Origin: a virus
Virus record (IMG/VR): IMGVR_UViG_3300042397_000441
Span: 1-36,334 of that record
Direction: 5' to 3' (one strand)
Length of the DNA stretch: 36,334 nucleotides
Below, piece by piece: positions 23,040 to 29,070 of this stretch. The notes under the pieces were generated by a model that was given only the letters and a program-made list of their open reading frames with translations, had not been told where the DNA came from and searched no databases. The position numbers and the translations under genes were made by a program. The first letter of the stretch is position 1, and each line of letters starts with the position of its first letter.

Positions 23040-23233
23040 AATGCATCTATTTGAACTCTAACTTGCTTCCAAAATATTCTAGATTCAAGTGATTCAGTTA
23101 CTAATATTATTTCATCAACAGCTATTAAAGCACATTCTACGCATTTTGACCATTCTTCATTCATGGCAAATTTATCATATAGATACTTTTCATATTTTTC
23201 TACTATTTCAATAGCTTTTTGTTTTGGTGTCAT
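23036..23233 (-). CDS. Unknown small protein between initiator and helicase
   Basis: 65 residues: MTPKQKAIEIVEKYEKYL, then CVECALIAVDEIILVTESL and a C-terminal helix. The MTPKxKAxE and C-x-x-CALIAVDEII pattern is common in phages of Bacteroidota as a small helical protein. Function unknown. It overlaps the initiator stop by one base and the helicase start by four bases, so the three are coupled. Confidence 0.6.
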   Translation of the reverse strand: MTPKQKAIEIVEKYEKYLYDKFAMNEEWSKCVECALIAVDEIILVTESLESRIFWKQVRVQIDAL

Positions 23234-23865
23234 TATTTAAGTTTTATTTGTGTAGTTATTTTGTTTGTAGGTACGTTAGTAGTATTAAATTTAGAACTAT
23301 TCCTTTTCCAAGTTCTTACAGTAGCCTTCCAATCTTTCATTATTCCTGAGTTAAGTTTCCATCCTCTAGCTTCATAGTGATCACAGAAATATTCACCATC
23401 TAAAACAAAGTCTATTTCTTTAGCATAACTACTAATCTCTAAAGGACTTGGCTTAATAAATGTCTTATTATTGTTAATTGTATTGTTGGGTAAAGATTCT
23501 TTACCGTCTGAGGTAAACTTTTTTGACCCCTTAGGTAAACTTTCTTTACCAACGGTAAAGTGGTCATCAGCAATGCCAAAACTCCTATAATCATCTATAG
23601 CATCCTTAAAAGTACCTGCACATCTAAGATGGTTAGTCTTTTCATGCTTAGTTACTAATCCTTTTAAAATAAGACCCTTAATAATGTTTAAAATAGATTG
23701 TTTTGACAAGTCTAAATCATCTGCCATAGTTTCTCTACTCATGTAACACCAATGAGAATCGTTGTTTTGCATACGCAGTATAGTGTCTAATACACAATAC
23801 TCGTTACAAGATAAATGAAAAGCCTTCCTTACTGGATGGATAATCGTTGTATAAAATTGAGCCAT
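23233..23865 (-). CDS. Replication initiator candidate, winged helix plus DnaD-like tail
   Basis: 210 residues. The N-terminal part (LSCNEYCVLDTILRMQN, then CYMSRETMADDLDLSKQSILNIIKGLILKGLV) is a winged-helix domain of the phage replication-protein O / DnaD type. A linker with the repeated GKESLP motif follows. The C-terminus ARGWKLNSGIMKDWKATVRTWKRN resembles the tail of DnaD-like loaders. It is directly upstream of the DnaB gene. By family knowledge it binds the origin and loads helicase. A structured leader (23866-23965) with a terminator U-tract precedes its ATG, so expression is likely attenuated. Confidence 0.75.
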   Translation of the reverse strand: MAQFYTTIIHPVRKAFHLSCNEYCVLDTILRMQNNDSHWCYMSRETMADDLDLSKQSILNIIKGLILKGLVTKHEKTNHLRCAGTFKDAIDDYRSFGIADDHFTVGKESLPKGSKKFTSDGKESLPNNTINNNKTFIKPSPLEISSYAKEIDFVLDGEYFCDHYEARGWKLNSGIMKDWKATVRTWKRNSSKFNTTNVPTNKITTQIKLK

Positions 23866-23955
23866 AAAAATAAAAAAGCCCTATCAAATTCCCCCCAGTC
23901 GGATTGGGGGTTCATATCAAGGGCAATAAGTTCTTAATGAGTATCCGACACTCAT
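23866..23955 (-). ncRNA. Two-hairpin leader with complementary loops (kissing-loop attenuator candidate)
   Basis: Minus-strand RNA order: hairpin A (stem ATGAGT/ACTCAT, 23955-23937, loop GTCGGAT), 26 nt spacer, hairpin B (stem CCCCCA/TGGGGG, 23910-23892, loop ATCCGAC, with outer pair GCCCT/AGGGC at 23924-23920 and 23882-23878), then U6-A-U5 up to the initiator ATG. The two 7-nt loops are exact reverse complements. Hairpin B with its U-tract is terminator-like. A short RNA of about 85 nt could be made, with readthrough giving the initiator mRNA. Confidence 0.7.
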
Positions 23956-23957
23956 GA

Positions 23958-23965
23958 CAAATATA
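23958..23965 (-). promoter_or_regulatory. Promoter -7 element of the replication leader
   Basis: On the minus strand TATATTTG fits TAnnTTTG. It starts at the last base before the methyltransferase stop. Transcription would begin near the start of hairpin A, placing the hairpin at the RNA's 5' end. Confidence 0.6.
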
Positions 23966-24925
23966 CTAAAACAATTTTGGTGAAGATAGTACGTCTGAAA
24001 TCCTTTTATTAGCTATTTCTAAATAATCTGTACTCATTTCACTACCAATAAAATTTCTATTATTCATAATTGCGTGTATTGCTGTTGTTCCACTACCCAT
24101 AAAAGGGTCATAAATTATACCACCTTCAGGACATCCCGCTAAAATTGGCTTAGTAATTAACTCTACATTATAAGTGGCATAATGTTTTACAGAAGATGGC
24201 TTTGTTGTTATATCCCAAAAATCACTAACATCACCAGGATTTTTACCTTTTGGATTAAAAGAAACTGCATTTGTAGAAACTTTATTATCATTATTACTTT
24301 TAGCATCATCTTTATATTCATGTCTTTTACCATCATTTCTTTTATCTTTAGCCCATTTATGATTATCTCTTATAGCATCTAAATCAAAATAATACTTTTC
24401 TTTTTTAACCATCAAAAAAATATATTCATGTTTTTTGCTAAATCTATCTTGCGTACTCTCAGGCATACAATTTCTTTTAGCCCATATAATATCATTTCTA
24501 ACTATCCAACCTCTATCAATACATCCAATAGCAAATCTATGTGGTATAAGCAATAAGCATTTATTAGGTAATGATTTATCTTTAATTAAATTACCGCTTT
24601 TACCCCTATTTACTAAATATGTAGAATCTTGTTCTTTATGTTTTCCTTTTGATATAGCAAGATTAACACCACTTTGTGTCGAATAACTATCTCCTAAATT
24701 AATCCAACAAGTACCATTAGGTTTTAAAACTCTATGAATTTCATCCATCATTTGCCATAAATGTTCAAGAAACTCTTGAAATGTAGGTTCTAAACCCCAT
24801 TGTTCAGGATATCCATAATCCCTAAGTTGCCAATATGGTGGTGAGCTTATTACACAATCCAAAAAATCATTTGGCATTTTCTTTAATGTATCTAAGCAAG
24901 GTTCGTTGTGTATTTGGTTAATCAT
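23966..24925 (-). CDS. Orphan DNA methyltransferase (SPPY type, beta class order)
   Basis: 319 residues. The catalytic motif SSPPY (residues 27-31) comes first and the SAM-binding motif DPFMGSGTT (from residue 273) last, so it has the beta-class order (N6-adenine or N4-cytosine enzymes). LKPNGTCWINLGDSY is conserved after the catalytic motif. The middle (about 130-230) is a target-recognition region rich in K, D and N. No restriction enzyme is nearby, so it likely protects phage DNA from host restriction. Third positions are mostly A or T, unlike its neighbours, suggesting later acquisition. The specific site cannot be predicted. Confidence 0.85.
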   Translation of the reverse strand: MINQIHNEPCLDTLKKMPNDFLDCVISSPPYWQLRDYGYPEQWGLEPTFQEFLEHLWQMMDEIHRVLKPNGTCWINLGDSYSTQSGVNLAISKGKHKEQDSTYLVNRGKSGNLIKDKSLPNKCLLLIPHRFAIGCIDRGWIVRNDIIWAKRNCMPESTQDRFSKKHEYIFLMVKKEKYYFDLDAIRDNHKWAKDKRNDGKRHEYKDDAKSNNDNKVSTNAVSFNPKGKNPGDVSDFWDITTKPSSVKHYATYNVELITKPILAGCPEGGIIYDPFMGSGTTAIHAIMNNRNFIGSEMSTDYLEIANKRISDVLSSPKLF

Positions 24926-24945
24926 TTTTTGTAGTTTTTAGTTTG

Positions 24946-25152
24946 TTATTTTTTTATTCTAAATATTATCTCTCTGTTATTGTATATAAATCTTTTTTTA
25001 AGTAATGGACTAAGTGATTTTTTTATTGAGTCTTGTGTGATTCTTGTATTCCTTGCTGCATGAGCTAAAGATTTAAACAATACTTCACTTTTGTCGTCAA
25101 CATAAATCATCCTCACTGGTACTGAGTTCTCTAATCCTGCAATCTCCATCAT
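24946..25152 (-). CDS. Small protein with possible HTH region
   Basis: 68 residues starting MMEIAGLENSVPVRMIYVDDKSEVLFKSLAHAARNTRITQDSIKKSLSP, then LLKKRFIYNNREIIFRIKK. The segment FKSLAHAARNTRITQDSIKKSL looks like a NUMOD1-like or HTH DNA-binding unit. Its ATG overlaps the stop of the 38-residue membrane gene as ATGA. No family assigned with confidence. Confidence 0.55.
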   Translation of the reverse strand: MMEIAGLENSVPVRMIYVDDKSEVLFKSLAHAARNTRITQDSIKKSLSPLLKKRFIYNNREIIFRIKK

Positions 25153-25265
25153 ATCTTCTTGAATTTACTAATTATGGTTAATGTTACAAATAAAAATATT
25201 GCTAGTGGTATTGATATTACTATAAACTTTACCAACTCGTATAAAAATATTAGCGTTTGTTTCAT
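25149..25265 (-). CDS. 38-residue single-helix membrane protein
   Basis: Starts at 25265 and stops at TGA 25151-25149, overlapping the next ATG by four bases. The protein is MKQTLIFLYELVKFIVIS, a hydrophobic run IPLAIFLFVTLTII, and a basic end SKFKKI. The membrane helix and the coupled junction support it. No function known. Confidence 0.55.
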   Translation of the reverse strand: MKQTLIFLYELVKFIVISIPLAIFLFVTLTIISKFKKI

Positions 25266-25282
25266 GTTTGTAGTTTAAAATA

Positions 25283-25341
25283 ACCACCCCAAGTTCCCTA
25301 ATTACTATATTAGTTTAAAATATTTAATATCTTGAGGTGGT
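25283..25341 (-). repeat. Long imperfect hairpin in an intergenic gap
   Basis: ACCACCCCAAG (25283-25293) and CTTGAGGTGGT (25331-25341) form an 11-bp stem in the minus RNA with one G-U pair and a 37-nt AU-rich loop. The loop holds a second small stem (CTAAT/ATTAG), and TAGTTTAAAA occurs twice, once just outside the hairpin and once in the loop. No U-tract follows, so it is more likely a processing or regulatory structure than a terminator. Confidence 0.5.
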
Positions 25342-25349
25342 CAAAGTTT

Positions 25350-25592
25350 TTATAGACCTAATAAATGATTAAGTACAGTATCAGAACTTGTATGCCAAGT
25401 TGTTATAATAAAGACTTTATCTTTTGTTTTTTGTCTAAGTTTATAAATGTCAGTTCCATCTTGGCTTTGCAATAAAGTAATATTATATTCATAAAATATT
25501 TCTAGTTCTTCAGGGTATACTTTATCTGCTTCTTTAATATCATAATCTTTGCCATATTTTTCTTGCAATTTTTGCAATAATGTTTCTTTCAT
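25350..25592 (-). CDS. Unknown 80-residue protein
   Basis: Soluble: KETLLQKLQEKYGKDYDIKEADKVYPEELEIFYEYNITLLQSQDG, then YKLRQKTKDKVFIITTWHTSSDTVLNHLLGL. An N-terminal helix is followed by two or three strands. No motif recognised. It lies two bases from the upstream gene and is followed by the structured gap at 25283-25341. Confidence 0.55.
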   Translation of the reverse strand: MKETLLQKLQEKYGKDYDIKEADKVYPEELEIFYEYNITLLQSQDGTDIYKLRQKTKDKVFIITTWHTSSDTVLNHLLGL

Positions 25593-25594
25593 AC

Positions 25595-26059
25595 TTACTT
25601 TTTTAAATTAATCTTAAAGGTTGTTGTGCTAATTCTAGGAGCTGGGTGTACCATCTCGCCTGATTCAGGATCAACCATAGAGGTTGGTAGTGTTCTAAGC
25701 ATCTTTTCCCTTTCCTTGATAGCAAACTTCATTGACTCTAATTGGTCATTCATCTTGCTCCAAGTATAATCTTGGTCATAGATATACTTAACACCTGATT
25801 CAAACTTAGCCATCTCGCTACCTAAGACCTCAGCTTTGCCTCCAGGATACTTACTAAGCTCATCTAGTACTAACTCCTTTAAATCGGCTCTAATGCCTTC
25901 TAAAAGCTGTACAACAGCCTCTGACTTAACGAGTAGCTCTAATGGTGACTCACCAGTTTGTGTAAAGTGATCTACTATCTGCGACTTGATTAACTCAATA
26001 GCAAATTTGTTCGGTTCTATAGAACTAAGTTCTACTTTTGGTAATAATGTTAAATTCAT
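25595..26059 (-). CDS. Conserved helical phage protein next to the annealing protein
   Basis: 154 residues. NKFAIELIKSQIVDHFTQTGESPLELLVKSEAVVQLLEGIRADLK is followed by SEMAKFESGVKYIYDQDYTWSKMNDQLESMKFAIKEREKMLRTLP and a polar end. The last helical block with its repeated charged heptads is typical of small phage proteins that accompany recombination genes, but I cannot name the family. It begins one base after the annealing-protein stop, so the pair is likely coupled and functionally linked. Confidence 0.6.
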   Translation of the reverse strand: MNLTLLPKVELSSIEPNKFAIELIKSQIVDHFTQTGESPLELLVKSEAVVQLLEGIRADLKELVLDELSKYPGGKAEVLGSEMAKFESGVKYIYDQDYTWSKMNDQLESMKFAIKEREKMLRTLPTSMVDPESGEMVHPAPRISTTTFKINLKK

Positions 26060-26060
26060 T

Positions 26061-26738
26061 TTATTTTAGATTTTCTTTTTTCATTTTCAATACCTTCATC
26101 AATGTTTCATCAGAATCAAATGATTGCTTGTAAGTAAAGTAGATGTCAGTCAATTGCTTAACCTTAGTACACTTAGCTACTTCCATCATTATTTCTTCTC
26201 TTGTAGGTTCATCTTGTAAGATTTCAGCTACAACTGTTTGTACTGGCTTAGAGGTTTTTTTCGGCTCTTCATGTACAAAGTCCATCTCCTCAGCAGGTGT
26301 CGCCTCGAATCCAGCCGCTTTCATCAACCATGCTAACTGATTACGGAATGCTTTACCTACTGCTCTAGTTTGAGCCATAGATAAAATAGCATATTCATCA
26401 AAGAATTTTTTGCTACCCTCTTTGTTAGAGCATATTGCTATGCCTACTGACACTAACTTATTGTCTTGGTACGATCTAACTTCGCAAGTAGCCATGTACT
26501 TAACCTCTGTTTCACTAGATAAGTCTTGTACGCTTGTAATGATAGGGAATAAGCCTAGTGAAGCACCAGCCATCTGCCAGGCTTCTACATTACAATAGTC
26601 TTTACCCTTAATGTTAGATACTAGGTGTGCTTCTTTAACGAATCTTTTAAGCTCGTTAGATAAAGAAAGCATAGAGTCCTTGTTTACCATGTGGTAACTA
26701 GGTGCTTGAATTTCGTTGTTAGTTGTTTGCAGTTCCAT
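26061..26738 (-). CDS. Single-strand annealing protein candidate (Rad52/Erf-like)
   Basis: 225 residues. The core (KDYCNVEAWQMAGASLGLFPI, then VKYMATCEVRSYQDNKLVSVGIAICSNKEG, FFDEYAILSMAQTRAVGKAFRNQLAWLMKAAGFEATPAEEMDF) has the sequence layout of phage recombinase-like proteins: an A-W-x-x-x-G-x-x-x-G strand-helix, a beta sheet and the SMAQTRAVGKAFRNQL helix. The C-terminal third is acidic and may be a flexible partner-binding part. Such proteins anneal single strands in phage recombination. Assignment is by pattern, not by a catalytic motif. Confidence 0.55.
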   Translation of the reverse strand: MELQTTNNEIQAPSYHMVNKDSMLSLSNELKRFVKEAHLVSNIKGKDYCNVEAWQMAGASLGLFPIITSVQDLSSETEVKYMATCEVRSYQDNKLVSVGIAICSNKEGSKKFFDEYAILSMAQTRAVGKAFRNQLAWLMKAAGFEATPAEEMDFVHEEPKKTSKPVQTVVAEILQDEPTREEIMMEVAKCTKVKQLTDIYFTYKQSFDSDETLMKVLKMKKENLK

Positions 26739-26916
26739 GTGTTAATTGATTTGATTGTGTAAAAAATGTTGCTTGTTTGATTGGATATTGTTCCCACATT
26801 TTAACTATAGCTTCCATAGTTTCAAAACTTGATTGGCTGTAGTTCATGTTGTGGATGATTTTTGCGACAAAGATTTTTTTGTCTACTTCGTTCATGTGTG
26901 CGAATGATGAAAGCAT
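26719..26916 (-). CDS. Unknown small helical protein
   Basis: 65 residues: MLSSFAHMNEVDKKIFVAKIIHNMNYSQSSFETMEAIVKMWEQY, then KQATFFTQSNQL. The start could be the second Met (26895), which also follows an ACAC leader. It overlaps the annealing gene start by 20 bp in another frame. No family recognised. Confidence 0.5.
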   Translation of the reverse strand: MLSSFAHMNEVDKKIFVAKIIHNMNYSQSSFETMEAIVKMWEQYPIKQATFFTQSNQLTHGTANN

Positions 26917-26926
26917 TTTGTTTGTT

Positions 26927-27307
26927 TTAATAGTTATCTGAATATAATTTAGGAATCTTTATTTTGCTTTTTACTTGTTCGTATTTTTCCATATAATATG
27001 GTACTATTTCAACATCATTTACAAAAGTATTAATGCCATATAGTACTGTAGTCCTATCTCTTTTGAACAATGGTGCTATTTGACTTGCTCTAAGTTTATA
27101 TTCCATATGTAAAATAAAATAGCACATATTTCTTGCAAGTACAAAATCTCTTTCTCTGCACTTTTTTATTAAAGATTTATTAGATATATCAAATACTTCT
27201 TTAACAGCATTTATAAGTTGATCATGATTTATTTTAGATGTATCTACCAATTTAGGCTTTTGTGCAAGTAATTGCTCTCTTGGTGTTCTAAATTTCGCTG
27301 TAGTCAT
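26927..27307 (-). CDS. DnaA domain-IV-like DNA-binding protein
   Basis: 126 residues. The segment KCRERDFVLARNMCYFILHMEYKLRASQIAPLFKRDRTTVLYGINTFVNDV matches the C-terminal DNA-binding domain of DnaA: the R-x-x-x-x-R-x-x-x-x-x-L helix, the L-R-x-S-Q-I helix, and DRTTVLYG in place of the DnaA signature DHTTVxxA. There is no AAA+ domain, so it cannot act as an ATP-driven initiator. It may bind DnaA-box-like sites as a regulator or competitor, or load host factors. It is far from the helicase gene but in the same leftward block. Confidence 0.75.
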   Translation of the reverse strand: MTTAKFRTPREQLLAQKPKLVDTSKINHDQLINAVKEVFDISNKSLIKKCRERDFVLARNMCYFILHMEYKLRASQIAPLFKRDRTTVLYGINTFVNDVEIVPYYMEKYEQVKSKIKIPKLYSDNY

Positions 27308-27488
27308 TTATTTGGTTTTTAAGTAGTTCTAGTTTTTTGGAATAAAAGGTTTTTATTAGCTCTGTCATCTCATAGTCATTGTTCTTAAGTCTTGTTTCAA
27401 TAACGTAACGACTATAACCCGTAATCTCCATAATCTTCTTCATGTCCCCATACCTAAAAAGGCTTCTGTAATCTGTAATTTGTAGCAT
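27288..27488 (-). CDS. Small HTH-like protein upstream of the DnaA-like gene
   Basis: 66 residues: MLQITDYRSLFRYGDMKKIMEITGYSRYVIETRLKNNDYEMTELIKTFY, then a charged helix. MKKIMEITGYSRYVIETRLKNNDYE looks like an HTH with a recognition helix after the GYS turn. It overlaps the DnaA-like gene start by 20 bp. Role likely DNA binding, unproven. Confidence 0.55.
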   Translation of the reverse strand: MLQITDYRSLFRYGDMKKIMEITGYSRYVIETRLKNNDYEMTELIKTFYSKKLELLKNQINDYSEI

Positions 27489-27492
27489 TTGT

Positions 27493-27723
27493 TTATTTAG
27501 TTTTAAAGTGATTGATATGTCTGTCTATTCCTTGAACTGCTGCATCTAAAGAAGCGTAATAACTTGCTCTCCAGTAATACCATTTGCCATGTAGGATTTG
27601 GTTATCCCAAGTAATATACATCCCTTTATAGGTGTATTGTTTTGACATTCTTCCGTTACTGTTTACATAGGTAAACTCTTCTTTGATACCTTTTTTCTTT
27701 TGTTCTAGGGTTAGTTTCAGCAT
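27493..27723 (-). CDS. Unknown small protein
   Basis: 76 residues, basic: MLKLTLEQKKKGIKEEFTYV, YTYKGMYITWDNQILHGKWYYWRASYYASLDAAVQGIDRHI. Aromatic-rich strand region followed by a helix. The pattern YKGMYITWD and YYASLDAAVQGID recalls small phage proteins of unknown function. It forms a chain of small genes with short gaps to both sides. Confidence 0.55.
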   Translation of the reverse strand: MLKLTLEQKKKGIKEEFTYVNSNGRMSKQYTYKGMYITWDNQILHGKWYYWRASYYASLDAAVQGIDRHINHFKTK

Positions 27724-27733
27724 TGTGTTGGTT

Positions 27734-27943
27734 TTATTCCTCTTCTGAGGGTTTTGGATAGATTTTTGTTTCTAGGACTTCTGATGTTCTGAGTGGTAGA
27801 CCTTGACTAAGCTTCTCAAAGATGGCATAAGCTACTTCTTTTTTAGTGCTGATAGTTCCACTGATAAATACACCATCTTGCTTAGTAAAGTAGATTGTGT
27901 CGTTAAGTAATTGATCTGTTTCAGCTACGAATTCGAATTTCAT
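27734..27943 (-). CDS. Unknown small protein
   Basis: 69 residues: MKFEFVAETDQLLNDTIYFTKQDGVFISGTISTKKEVAYAIFEKLSQG, then LPLRTSEVLETKIYPKPSEEE. A strand-turn-strand-helix domain with an acidic tail. The leader ACACATG is like other starts here. No family recognised. Confidence 0.5.
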   Translation of the reverse strand: MKFEFVAETDQLLNDTIYFTKQDGVFISGTISTKKEVAYAIFEKLSQGLPLRTSEVLETKIYPKPSEEE

Positions 27944-27955
27944 GTGTTGTATGTT

Positions 27956-28153
27956 TTATTTGTTAAGTTTTTGGTGTCTAGTAAAATAGGTTTTTGGATC
28001 ACCTATCTTGACCTGGCTCATATTCTTCTCATATTCCAAAGGATGAATACAGGTTTTTGTCTGATGATTGTAATAGGCTTGTTCGCCTTTGTCGATGATT
28101 GTGCCAGTAATACCGCACTTCATCTGGTAGCTGAGTGTGATTAATTCGTGCAT
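27956..28153 (-). CDS. First small protein of the leftward replication operon
   Basis: 65 residues: MHELITLSYQMKCGITGTIIDKGEQAYYNHQTKTCIHPLEYEKN, then VKIGDPKTYFTRHQKLNK. Two cysteines about 20 residues apart (C13 and C35) with a His next to the second could bind metal, but no clear pattern. It is the first frame after the 28154-28532 non-coding region, with -7-like elements at 28176 (TACATTCG) and 28355 (TAAATTTG) upstream. Confidence 0.55.
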   Translation of the reverse strand: MHELITLSYQMKCGITGTIIDKGEQAYYNHQTKTCIHPLEYEKNMSQVKIGDPKTYFTRHQKLNK

Positions 28154-28175
28154 GGGTTTTTTGTTTTGGTTGTGT

Positions 28176-28183
28176 CGAATGTA
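28176..28183 (-). promoter_or_regulatory. -7-like element TACATTCG before the leftward operon
   Basis: On the minus strand TACATTCG lies 22 nt before the ATG at 28153. It is a TAnnTTCG variant of the host consensus; similar variants lie at 30891, 31158 and 21117. Confidence 0.4.
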
Positions 28184-28192
28184 AAATTAGGA

Positions 28193-28333
28193 AGTTTTTG
28201 TAAATTTTAATAGATTTTTAGTTAAAACTTTGTTAAAGGTTTGCAAAAGTTTTTGTCCATACAAAAGATTTTTGCCCCAGATTTTTGTGGGTTTTTTGGG
28301 GAGTTTTTGCATAGGGTTTTTGGCAGGTTTTTG
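28193..28333 (+). repeat. Phased T-tract array
   Basis: T-tracts ending at 28200, 28232, 28243, 28255, 28274, 28287, 28298, 28309, 28322 and 28333, plus one ending with A near 28220. Most intervals are 11-13 bp, close to one helical turn, and most units read RRTTTTTG. Confidence 0.6.
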
Positions 28334-28354
28334 GGTGCAACTGAAAAGTAGTTA

Positions 28355-28362
28355 CAAATTTA
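28355..28362 (-). promoter_or_regulatory. -7 promoter element TAAATTTG at the control region
   Basis: It matches TAnnTTTG on the minus strand, directly next to the 20-bp palindrome. Transcripts from it would run through the T-tract array, giving a leader of about 200 nt with repeated CAAAAA motifs. Confidence 0.5.
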
Positions 28363-28364
28363 AT

Positions 28365-28384
28365 TTAGTTGATTAGTCAACTAA
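28365..28384. promoter_or_regulatory. 20-bp operator-like palindrome
   Basis: TTAGTTGA (28365-28372), spacer TTAG, then TCAACTAA (28377-28384); the 8-bp arms are perfect. It lies just upstream of the minus-strand promoter element and would cover its -35/-33 region, so a repressor or activator site is likely. Confidence 0.6.
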
Positions 28385-28532
28385 TAAGCGTTAGTTTTTG
28401 TATTTTATGCTTTTTTGCATTGGCAATACTTACACAAAATCAATTTAAACGCTATTTTTAGCCGTTTCTAGCTTGTTTAATATGTTAGTAAGGTACTTAC
28501 ATTGTTTTGTATTTTTAGTGTCTTATTTCGTC

Positions 28533-28700
28533 TTATTTTGCCAAATATTCGTACCAATTCTTTTTTATTTGTCTTACATAGGTATTAAAAGACTGTTTTG
28601 CTCCTTTCATACTCATAAAATAATACGTTTGTTTAACTAATTGTTGGTTAATTATTGCCGAAATAACAATAACGCCATTCTCTTTGCGTTCAATAATCAT
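28533..28700 (-). CDS. 55-residue basic protein of the early region
   Basis: Starts ATG ATT ATT at 28700 and stops at 28533-28535. It encodes MIIERKENGVIVISAIINQQ, then LVKQTYYFMSMKGAKQSFNTYVRQIKKNWYEYLAK. The layout, two strands with an NG turn, then YYF and a K-A-x-x-x-F-x-x-x-VR helix, is that of a small protein widely seen in Bacteroidota phages, which supports it as real. A terminator lies upstream of it at 28723-28745, so it needs its own promoter or readthrough. Function unknown. Confidence 0.65.
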   Translation of the reverse strand: MIIERKENGVIVISAIINQQLVKQTYYFMSMKGAKQSFNTYVRQIKKNWYEYLAK

Positions 28701-28722
28701 TTTATTAATTTTTGGTTAAGAT

Positions 28723-28745
28723 AAAAGGGCAAAAATGCCCCTTTA
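28723..28745 (-). terminator. Terminator hairpin between early gene groups
   Basis: On the minus strand GGGC, loop ATTTTT, GCCC, then TTTTAT, with flanking AAAG pairs extending the stem. It separates the 28777-30829 gene group from the 55-residue gene. The hairpin is symmetric enough to act on the plus strand too. Confidence 0.6.
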
Positions 28746-28776
28746 TTTCGCTTAATTAAAGCTCTTCAGTTAACCT

Positions 28777-29058
28777 TTATTCAAATAAGCTCCTTTCATT
28801 ATAAAAGGGCTTTATATCGTCTAAAAATGCTTCATATTTGATTTTTTCGTCTAATGTTTTGCATTTTAATACGTTAAAATCTAAGTATTTAAGTTGACTT
28901 TGCATCTCTTCAATTAAAAGGCTTCTTTGCTTATTGGCTGTTAATTCAAAAAGCATCTGCAAAAGTTCGTCTGAATCATAGTCTTTTAATAAAGATTCAA
29001 TCCATTTTTCTACTATTGACGGCGTTATATTTTTATTTTTGTATTTGTAGTAATTCAT
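28777..29058 (-). CDS. Unknown helical protein
   Basis: 93 residues: MNYYKYKNKNITPSIVEKWIES, LLKDYDSDELLQMLFELTANKQRSLLIEEMQSQLKYLDF, then KCKTLDEKIKYEAFLDDIKPFYNERSLFE. All helix, charged, no membrane segment or motif. It is the last gene of the upstream early group and precedes a terminator. Not recognised. Confidence 0.55.
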   Translation of the reverse strand: MNYYKYKNKNITPSIVEKWIESLLKDYDSDELLQMLFELTANKQRSLLIEEMQSQLKYLDFNVLKCKTLDEKIKYEAFLDDIKPFYNERSLFE

Positions 29059-29070
29059 AGGTAATAAAGT

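Larger units (their letters stand above)
28154..28532. promoter_or_regulatory. Non-coding control region: T-tract array, palindrome and promoter
   Basis: No supported gene. From about 28193 to 28333 there are about ten plus-strand T-tracts ending in G, mostly 11-13 bases apart, consistent with bent DNA or iteron-like sites. A 20-bp palindrome lies at 28365-28384, with a minus-strand promoter element TAAATTTG beside it. The rest, 28385-28532, is AT-rich with a small GTAAG-GTA-CTTAC palindrome and an AGCGTT/AACGCT inverted pair. This is one of two candidate origins in the window. Confidence 0.55.
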
